Shown: positions 1 to 10,100 of the stretch, one piece after another
Layout: the number at the start of each line of letters is the position of its first letter
Numbering within the stretch: the stretch's first letter is position 1
NCBI GenBank assembly: GCA_039621445.1
Contig: CP154954.1
Location: 28,175,037 to 28,239,036, forward strand
From: Euglena gracilis
Taxonomy: Eukaryota > Euglenida > Euglenophyceae > Euglenales
Length of the DNA: 64,000 nucleotides
Direction of reading: 5' to 3'
Notes under the pieces: model-generated
Told to the model about the DNA's origin: nothing
Databases searched by the model: none
Seen by the model: only the letters and a program-made list of their open reading frames with translations
Translations under genes and position numbers: made by a program

Positions 1-231
1 GGTCAATTTTTTCTTTTGGAGCTTTGTGCCGAATTTTTTTTCTGCATTTTTGACAAGTTTTTGCCCAAACAGTTCCCAAAATGGCACTTTTGACCATTTT
101 GGGCGGTCGGTCAAAATTTTGTCCTGGCGCTTCGCCAAAAGTTTGCCACCCAGACCAAAAATCGGTCACCCAGACCTCCCCCCCCAGCTGCCCTTATATT
201 GAAGCTTCCAGGGGTCTTTAAAAAACACCTG
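1..231. mobile_element. C/G-run MITE, right portion only (window edge)
   Basis: The window opens inside a short non-autonomous element. Its body resembles the element at 14016-14389 (a shared TTTGGCAAATTTTTGCCC-like stretch and a GGCGC-GCGCC type arm). Its right end, GGTCTTTAAAAAACACCTG at 213-231, matches the right ends of the elements ending at 51611 and 10170. The left end is outside the window, so no target-site duplication can be checked. The corresponding piece in the second 20.67 kb copy is 20711-20807, directly after the N gap. Confidence 0.5.
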
Positions 232-1085
232 GACGTAAAAGGTTCTTTTTTGTTTTTTGATTCTTCAGGTTAAACAATATTGTTGACATGGCTCCAACCA
301 AGTCGACAATGCTGTGGATGCTTTTTTTGATTTTGTGTTGAAAAGAGCTGAAGACCAAGGGTATCTAGGAATATTTTTTTCATGTATCTTTTGGTTATGT
401 TTTATGCTTTCCCCTTTTTTCATGCAACAAAAGTGTGCTTATATGTGTGATTTTTGTATTTTTTTCAATGGGGGCATAATGGGCCAAGGTGAGAGAAATG
501 TATGAAGAAGGGGTTTCTGTCATTGTTTGAGAATTGACGTGGTGAAGTTGTCAGATGTGAGAGGATTGGGGCCAATTCGTGTTGTGGAAATTTTTTTTCA
601 AAAAATTTACAGTTCATATGGCGTTGTTTTGACCCCCCTGATAATTCATTACTGACTCACATTTCAACCAATATGTCAACTTTCCATGATGGTAAAGTGA
701 CTGGGAACAGGCGAAAATCCAATTTGCGTTGGAAGGGTGGATACCGGCGTTGGTGCATGTGGTGAAAAATCGGCCCTGGGGAAAAGAGTAATTTACAAAA
801 AAGGAAATCAAAAATGCAAAAAAATTGTTTTTGCATACTCAAATTGCTGAATTTCATTGCAATCTGGTGGGGGCTCACCCCTGCCCACCCTGTAGTACAA
901 CGGCTGAACCCATATCTCCTCTTTTTGAGTGGTCGCATTTTGAATCCTAACACTTCCAACCAACTTGCTTTCTTGCCCTCTTGCAGATTTGAAAAGTGAG
1001 CCCCTCAGAAAGATATTGGAGCCAAGAAAAGGGGCCACTGCACCCTCTGCAGTGCAGAGGATTTCTTATCATTCGTCACAAGCAA

Positions 1086-1196
1086 ATGAAAATGGAAACG
1101 CCGCGACGATTTTCTCTACTGGACACCAAACCTTCGGCCGCCAAACCCATATGCGAGAAATGCGCTGGCAGAAGAGCCGGAAATGGGAAAGGGGAC
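1086..1196 (+). CDS. first coding exon of the EPL-like gene (copy 1)
   Basis: An acceptor with a strong pyrimidine tract ends at 986. An in-frame TGA follows, then ATG at 1086 (MKMETPRRFSLLDT...), and a GTAATG donor follows 1196, giving 37 codons and phase 0. It contains a single CEKC pair. Three substitutions against copy 2 (21653-21763) are all synonymous in this frame but change residues in the competing frame. That is good evidence for coding, although membership in the EPL gene is inferred from position only. Confidence 0.5.
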
Positions 1197-4100
1197 GTAA
1201 TGGCGTTCCTTGCATTTACTCCGGACTAATCCTGCTTCCAGAACACCAGAGCTAATCAATGGAAACGAATTTTCGCTTGTGGCTTTGTTGAGGATTCCCC
1301 TTGTGCTTTTGATGGGCTCCAGCTGTTTTGCTTTTTCCCTTTTTTTGTTGAAGTTGAACAAATTTATTTACCATTGATGTTGCTTTTGGCAAAAGGGCTT
1401 GCATTGTTCCCAAAGTTCACAAATTTACAAATTGTGTTGCATCTCAAATGGCAACGTTATTTTATTGTTTCCCCGAAAAGAGTGCACTAAGTGAACGCAG
1501 AGGATTTTCCAAAAGAAAGTTTGACCAAATGCAGCCGGGATGTTGGACGCAAAGATGGAAAAGCATTTGGGGTGGATCTGTTTCTTGTCCCTGTCGTTTC
1601 AGTGTCATCGTTTGGGTGCTTGGCTATCACACTGACCCCACCGACTTTGAATTGTTTGCTTCCTTTGTCTTTTGCCTGCTGACGATGCTATTTGTTCCTC
1701 TGAATCTACAAAAATTTTGCAGAAAGGTTTCAAGTTGATATTGAAGTGTAGTCTGGTGCAAGTTTTTAGAAGTAGTTGGGTTTGTTTGTATCCCACATGC
1801 ATGTGGTTGCTGATACAACCGATAAATTTTGAGGATTTTTTAGATGGATTTTTTGTTGGTTGCACCAAAGACCAAAGACGGATATTCACAATCAACATCT
1901 GCGCTTGTGCTACAAGAAGGGATATTTTGGCAGTCTCTATCAAATAGCTTCTGGGTGGGAGTCAACTGGGCATTACCCTCTTGGCAACAACAATCAAAAA
2001 CCAGGTTTTTTTTTTAGCCCCCCCCCCCCCCCGCCAGCTAGGTGTGGAGACCAATAAAATTTGTCTGGCGTTTTAAAAAACTTTTTGTTCCCAAGGCGGT
2101 CTGAGCATCAAATGGAGTCGAAAATAAATAATATTTGCACAGACAATGATGCCAGGAAGCATTTTTTCACTGGAGTTGCTTTGTTTTCGCCGTGATTTTG
2201 TGACTCCATTTTGGCGCGTCATAGAATAATCTGCCAGAATGATTTTTTTTGTGTTTATCATTTTGTTTCACGGGTTTTTAAGGCGTTGAAAATGCCTGTG
2301 TTCCTGCTATTTCTTTGCATTCCCAAGACAGAGTAAGTCTTTGTGAAGTGTTGGGCAGGGTGGTAAAGGGGGATTATTGCCCCCCCCCCCAGCACCTGCC
2401 ATGGGTCCAGATTGTAGATTCACTTAACATCTGTGTGACCCTGGGGGCAGGTGGGTTTTCGAGGTGGGTTGGGGCCATATCATTGCTTTACACCTGTCCC
2501 ACCCCACCCCTGGGGGGTGATTGACCGGTTTTCCGACCAAGAGCCCCCCCCCCCCGGAGGTAGGCCCGAAAATGGAAAAGTGGCTTACCTGGCGCCGGAA
2601 GTTTTTTGTAATTTTTTGAGACTTTTTGGCAATAGTGCCTTGACAACATGAGCGATAACATGAGCGCATTCAAGAGTGGCCGATCCCCCCGGGTGTAAAG
2701 TGACTGACTGGTTTTTTTTAAAAAAGCAACTGACTGGTTTTTTCAGAGTGGAAGTGACCCCCCCTCCCCCCCCCCAGGGGGGGTCGCTAAGCAATGGTTG
2801 GGGCCCCGGGACTGCCGGGGGGGAGGTGCGCCCGCGGTCAGGATTTTTACCAGCCAAAGGCCGGGCCGGAAAATTCTTTTAAGGGTTTTCAGCCTATTTT
2901 GGCTGAATTTTGGGGTGGTGGTGACCTGGGGGGTGGTGGGGGGGGGGTTAAAAAACCTGGGTGGGCTGGGCCAGGGAAAAAGTCCCCATCCCCCCCCTGG
3001 TCACCGAGTGAATCTATGGTCCAGAAGGTCTACTTCCGCCATTTTTTTTGCATTTTTCACCAAAAAATTGGGCACAAGTTGGGTGGGGGGGGGGCAGAAA
3101 ACATGTTGAAATCCTCATTTCCACCTCCCATTGAACAACTGACGCATTGAGAGAGAGTTTTTTGCTTGTTTTCCTTTGTCGCTGCTTATCTTTTCCCTGT
3201 TTTGCAGGTGTCCATGCGGATTGCAGCGGATGCGCTGGTGCCCATCCAGCTGCCCGCACCTTGTGGCCCTATGTGAGCCGCAGCCTCCCGTCCATGAACA
3301 AAGGCTCCGCCAACTCCGCAGTGGCTGCATCCCCCCTGAAGCGCATCCCAACCCCGAAGTTTTCTGTGGTTGAGGTTCCCCTGGTGCAGAAAGAGGAATG
3401 GCATCCAGGCAACCAGGACACATGGCAGCATTTTTCCCCTGCTTTCAGGAATACTCTTGTTGTGTGTTTGCATGAGATATGTTTTGTTTGAAGGTATTTG
3501 AAAGTGATTTGGCGAGATGTTGTAGCTTTGCCATTTGGTTTGATGAACAGTGGACCAAAGTAGAATGAAAATTTCGCTTTTTGACACAAAGCACTAAATT
3601 TTGTTTTCCTGTCAGCTCGCACCCCCCCCCCCAATTGAAAAAAGATTACGCTGTGATTTGATTGCCTGCTGCCAACAGCCCTCCACGTATATCCGTTACC
3701 TGGAAGATGACAACAACGAGGAAGTTAATTATGATGTGGATGCTCTCACTCAGACCTGACCTGAATGGTCCACACGGCGGGGGTTTTTTTGTTTAGGACC
3801 TCTTGGGCTTCTTTTGAAGGAAGTTCACGCCCTGTGGGGGCATGGGCAGGCAGGGGGCAGGGCACAAGGCACCCCCCCCCCCCAGGGGTTACCCGCGCCC
3901 CCTTTGCCCAACGACTTTTATACCGACCCCCAGCCAGGGGTCGTACCCCCCCCCCCGGGGGGGTAATAGAGCACCAGAAATGAAATCTGTGTATATTTGT
4001 AGTGTATATTTTCCCCGATTTTTCAAAAAAGGATGTACCCCCGCTTGATTTTCTCCATCTGGGAAATTGTCAGGGTCCCGCCCAGAAAACCTGATAGGAA

Positions 4101-7100
4101 TTTGTCAGCATCCCTTCTATCAGCCGACCCGTCGGTGACAGAACCAAAAAAACATTTGCTTTTTTGCATTTTTGGAAATTGTGATTTGTATATTGGAGGT
4201 CTGTTCTCGACCGCCGCTGGCTTAACATTTACAATGAGAACGTTCCCAAGGCAAACGCCCTCACACTCATCCATGATGCAGCCTGCTTAGGGTTTGAAAG
4301 CTGTGTTGTTTGTGTAGATCATGGTTTTTGTTTTTTGATCGGTTAATTGCAACTCCTTCAATTGCAACTCCCAATTCTAAACAAACAAAAAATTTGCAAT
4401 AGAACAGAACCAGCTGGGATTTAGATCACCACAAACACAAACGTGCAGTATGGGGGGGTTGTCACAGCTTCCAACACTGCAATGTCATTTGAGCCCATCA
4501 AAAATCAATATGCCCCCCGAAGGTTGGTTTATTCTTTTCTCCCAGCAGATATCAGCGTGGCATGTTCTCCCCAGCCAGGCACCTACGGCCGACCAGGGCC
4601 GACCAGGGCCGACTATGATTTTTCAGGGCCCCCGTAGGTGGGGGTTTCGACCAGGGCCGACCAGGGCCGACTTGCATGTGGTTGGCCGACCGAAGGGGAA
4701 TGGATGAAGGAATTCGGCAGCTTTCCCTCTGGAACAAGCACCTCTGATGGTGCTGGGCGTTGCAGGGCGATGCTGGGTGATGCTGGATTTTTGGAGACCA
4801 GAGGTAGGGTTCCGATCAGGCATTTGCTTAAGGGATTGCAGTACCCCGGGGGGGGCTGGACTGCAGCTAGTCCAAATTTGGCTAGTGGGTTTTCTAGCAG
4901 ACCCCCCCGGGGGGGGGGTCTGCTAGCAGGGCTAGCTAGTGGAAAATTTTTTTCCAGTGACCGGCGCGAAGCGCCGAAAATTTTTTGTGGGACCCCCAAA
5001 AATGGCTAAAAATGCCCGTTTATGGGCATTTTTGGAAATTTTTCGAACAAAATCAGCCAAACCCTATTAAAAACCTCATCTTTCCTCCGGCGCGCAGCGC
5101 CGGAGGAAAATTTTTTTTTCCAGTCCGGGGGACCCCCGGACCCCCCCCCCCCCCGGGGGGGGGGGGGGGGGGGGGCTAGATTGGCCACATTTTCCCGTGT
5201 CTAGCCGATTGGCTAGCCAGTACCCCCCCCCCCCCCCGGGGCCTTTAACAAAAGACTGGTTCCGATGCCGGGGGATGTTGGGGGATGCAGGGTGGTGGTG
5301 GGGGATGCTGGGTGATGCTGGCATTATATTGTATATTTTGAAGAATTAAAACCATTTTTGGATAATTTTCTCACAAATATCCAGTTTTACACCCATTTTG
5401 GGCATTATGGATCAGTTTTTGCTAATTTGGGGGCCATTTGTCACTGGTTTGGCAAATATTGGGCTAATTTGGGTCAATCTGAGCATTTTTTATGGCATTT
5501 TGGCCATTTTGCGCCCTTTTGGTAATTTTGGGTCATTTTTCACAATCTTTTGTGGATTTTGTTGGCGTTTTTTGGGTCATTTTTGGTTATTTCAAGCCAT
5601 TTTAGGTCATTTTGGTTGCTTTTGGGGAGCCAATGGAGGCCTTATGGGGCACTTCTTTTTGACCTTGGCGAGACAATTCAGAAAATCATTGCATCCCTTC
5701 GCATTTTTTCTGTGACGGATACCCCCACCTATGGCCGATTATTTGCCGACCAGGGCCGACCAGAGCACCAAAATGGGAAGTGACCACAGGTGCCTGTCCC
5801 CAGCCTATTCCCATCACAATGTTGCAAGGCAATGAGGTCAGGGTCTGGGATGGGGTCTCCACCCCTCCCCCATGTTGTGTGTGTTTCCCTGTCACTCTTG
5901 GGCGCTGGTCCGGGAGGGGGGCTGCGCTGCGCCATGGCTGGGAAATGCTGGAGGCTGCCTTTGATCGGCTGGAAAAGCTGCGCGGCCTCTCCCAAGGCGG
6001 GTTGCCCCCTTGTCCGACCGCTGGCAGTGAACCCGTGCTGGCCTTGTCCGCCCAGCCCTCCTCGCCAGGCCTTGTTTGTCTCTGTGCAGCTGACAAAAGT
6101 GATATCACTGGGGCATTTCTGTGAAGCCCTGTGGCGATTGTGTTGTGGTTGGCTTCGTGTGGCGGAGTTGACCTCAGGTGCGTGGGGTTTGACTTGGGGA
6201 AAGGACGGCGCTGTGAATCAACGGCGCAAAACCAAAACAAAAAGAAGGATGTCATTTCCGCTTTTTTCTCGTTTCAGTGCCCTTCTGCGCCGTCTTCTGT
6301 GCCCTTCTGCGCCGTCTTCTGTGCTGCATTGCACAGACCAGCCAAGGGCTGTCGCCTGCAGCAGCTCAGCGACATGTATTTCTGGTGGCGGAAGCGGCTC
6401 TACTGCCGGGTGAAGAGAGTGTACCCGTTCGGCAAGCCCTTGCTGCCGCGCTTTGAAGTGCGCCCTGGACTGGCCAATGCTGGGCAAGACTGAACATGTG
6501 AGTCCTGGAAACCCTGGGCAGTGGGTTTGGCTGACCCCTCATTGTTGTTTTCACATGGTGCCGATTTTTGGCCCACATCGTCTTTCGCCACCAAAAAAGG
6601 AGTTTGTAATTTGTAATTTGTGCTGTTTGTGTTCTTTTTAGCCAGAAGCCCCAAAATATAATTTGATATAGAATTTTCTACTAGAACGGAATATAGATTT
6701 GTATAAGCAAATTCTGGTTCAAATTCCTATTTATTCTATGTGAAAGATTCTAAAACGAATTAATTATAGATTTGTTTTTTTCGAGACCCCCCTAGGACTT
6801 TGACAACATATCCGCATCTTGATGTCTCTTTTGCAAAAAACGTTTGCTTGTCAGTTGTGTCTTTGCCTCGTCCAAGCAGCACGCTTGGGTGTGTTCATTG
6901 TGGTCCTGAGCACTGCCCAGTGCCGATCCTTTTGATATCCAGCAACCATTCCACCACCGCGCAAAGGAATCTTTGCAATTTGGTGCTTTTTTGGGTGTCC
7001 TCTGTGAGCTTTTGAGCAATTTGGTGTTTTCCTCCTGTCTGCTTTTTTTGGTGGTTGGTGGAGCAGGCGTTTAGGGGGAGGTGGGTGCATTGCGTTTCAT

Positions 7101-10100
7101 TTACGTTTGTTTCTCGTGTTTTGTATTTTTTTTAGTTTTTGTGGCAGTCGTGATTTTGGTTGTGTGCAGTGTTGTGGTCCCGGATATATGCCATGTTATA
7201 GATTGTGAATTACCTGTGAAAATGAGTGGTCTCCACTCATTCTCCTTGACTCGATCCCGAGTTATGAGCCCCTCGAAAGGGCTCTGCGAACCACAAGCTA
7301 AATTTTGGAAGCATAGATTTTGGAGCGACAGGTTCTCGGGCATGACAGTTTCGCGGGGGGGGGTAAGCCCGTTGCTGCCGGCGCACAGTGGCACATTTGT
7401 GGGGTCAGCCAATCGAGCCGTTGGGTGTCATTGCAAAGCTCCGGATCAATATCAAAATAGTTAATCCTCCCCTCCAAGCTGCCTCCTGCGGGTGGTGAAA
7501 ACAGCCCACGACTGTAGAACCTGAGGAGTTGCGCTCCTGAAAACTTGGTGCGCAGGATTGCCCTGGAAACAGGTGTCAAAATCAAATTCGCCTTCTTAAC
7601 ACCCAGAAAAAATGACAGCAGATTCCTTCTTTGGACATTGAGAAGAGTCAAAATTATTTGCGCAACTGTCCCCGGTTCAAGCTGGCCAACACCTCTGCTG
7701 CTTTGGATGATCTCCAAGAAGATGATGCCTATGTTCTTTTCCTGCCGGTGATTTTAGGGATTATGTTTTATCCCCCCCCCCCGATTCCAACGCTCGGACC
7801 GCAAGTTTCACCTGTTCAGAACAGGCTGTATTTTAGTCGGGTGCCAACCCCACCCCGGGACTGGGTGCCTGCCTGGGCAGGCACTCCCGACCCCCCCCCC
7901 CCCCCAGGGGTAGGGTACACGGCCAAAAGTCCCCTGGCACAGACCCCGGTGCCGAAGGTGCCGGGGAGCCAAAAATGGCCTATTTTTAAAGGAATCTGTT
8001 TTGGTGCAGGCCGAAATTCGACCCCCCCCCGGGGGGGGGTAGTGGGGCGCAAGGGTGTAGACCCACCCACGGGAACCACACCAACCACACAAGGTGAGTG
8101 TATTTCCCTACCATACATCTCTTTAAGGACCCCGGAGGGGGGGTGCTGGGCTAGGGCTAGAAATTTGGGCTGGCTAGAAATTTGGGCTGGCTAGCCCGCC
8201 CCCCCCCCCCCGGGGGGGGGCTGGGCCTGAACCGGGGCGAGCTGGACTGAAATCGGAAAAGTGCCCAAAAATGACCTGCAGAACACAGTTTTGAAAAAAT
8301 GATGCACTGAAACCCCCCAAAAATGCCCCAAACGCCCCCCAAACCCCATTTTTGGCCACTTTTGAACACATTTTTTCAAAAAATTTCGGCGCTTTGCGCC
8401 GAAAAATTTTGGGCTGGACCCCCCAAAAAAGGGGCTGGCTAGCTGGGCTAGCAGCACCCCCCCCCCCCTGGGGGGTGCTGCTGCGGCTGGGCTGGGCCCA
8501 AATCGGGGCTGGCTGCAGCCCCCCCCCCCCCCGGGGGGGGGGGTTCGCAAAACCTTAGAGAGATGCATGGTCCCTACAGCGCTGGAATTTCACCAGAGTT
8601 ACTCACCCGGCCAGGGGAGCAAAAAAACAGGACTGGTGTAAGGGGTCCCTGGCCACTCACCACGCAGCAAACTGGGCCAGAAGCGAAGTTAGCGCCGGCC
8701 ATAAACAGTTAGCGCCGGCCATAATCAGGCAAGAAGCCTTGTAACTAAGGGGGGGGGTAGTGCCTGCCTGGGCAGGCACTCCGGACCCCCCTCCCCCCCA
8801 GGGTTGGTAAAAAAAACAGCCTGGTTCGGAACCAGAGATTCAATTGACACCTGCGTGACCCCCGCTCCAGGGGGGGGGTTTCAAGAGGGAGGGAGGCTCC
8901 AGGGGTTTGGACCGCAATTTTTGTTGCCGGAAATGAGGGGGGTCAATCAATTCTGGGGGATGTTCTTTCGAAATGGTGTGTTATTTTTGTGCAGGGGGTG
9001 GGCAACGGAGTCAGGCATCACCTGACAACAACGCCAGCGAGACGGTCTGGAGGGCAGGGATGACTGGGGCAGTTTTAGGGCATCTGCCCAACGAATGCTG
9101 GGAGGTTTTTTGTTCAGCATGTTTTCTTATCAAACCAACCACAGTCCAACCAGCATCAACCATCATCAGGATTCTCATTTTAACTCATTCCTCGGGGCCG
9201 CATGCCCAACGATGAGGGCGGTCGTTCCATGAGGCATGAGGGACAGCAAGTTTTTTTCTGCTTGAAGGCTGCCGAAAGGCCATTTTAGCGCAGCAGAGAA
9301 GTGGGTCCCCCTTAGACCAGCCCGGATGCACAGCAAGCCACCCTTCAGCCCTGGAGGTGGAGGTGCTCAATGTTCTGCGGCTCATCAAGCGGCGGGAGCA
9401 GATCAAGAAAGAGTATTTCCGTGTGCAATTCCGGATCTGGGACTTGCTCAAACGGGCCAAACCGCAGCTGGACCGCGCAGTGACGACAAGGAGGTGTTTG
9501 TTTTGCGCACATGGGAACACTAATTCAACTGAACTGACAAGCGCAAGAAAACCAAAACCTTCATCCAGCCAGACCTATTCTATAACGTTTTTTTTACAGC
9601 AACCTTTCAATATCAAATTCAATGGAACATTTCAATGGTCACAGGGTTTAGGACAGCATGCGGGAACACCTCCATCAACCACCTCTTGGGCCCAACCTTC
9701 GACACCCATGTCCAGCGTATGTACGGCACCGGTGACCCCCTGCAGACCTCCTCCCATACGAATGGCCCCACATCCCGGAAAGTCTCCAAGTTTCTTCTCA
9801 ACAACAGTTTGCTTGTATACACATGTGAGAGTGGATTGGAATGGGAAGAGATCAACCCCAGCGCATAGCCTGGCAGGCATCAAGGACGTTGCGCAGTTGC
9901 TGGAGCGGTGCCGGATGTACGAGTACCCGCTGCACCGGCTGAAGATTCGCCTGCGGCCCTCCCCAGCCATGCAGGGTTGTTGACGATGTGGACCCCCCCC
10001 CCGCACTGGCACCAGGAGTTTTTTTTTAAGTCTTGAACCCCGGGGGAGGTCCCCCAGGGGGCGGTGAGAATATTTTTCCGCCCCGAAAATTTTCGAAAAT

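Noticed and set aside
314-505. ORF starting MDAFFDFVLKRAEDQ, present in both copies
   Set aside because: The first 15 codons look coding-like, but the rest is T-rich and hydrophobic like intron DNA, no splice signal fits, and the single difference between copies changes a residue.
1448-1738. 96-codon ORF beginning MATLFYCF and a competing frame in the same place
   Set aside because: No difference between copies to test the frame, no domain recognised, two frames equally plausible. Possibly an unassigned exon.
2424-5324. Many ORFs of 60-130 codons rich in Pro/Gly across C/G runs
   Set aside because: They read through homopolymers (poly-Pro/poly-Gly) on both strands, shift frame between the two copies with run length, and lie inside MITEs or introns.
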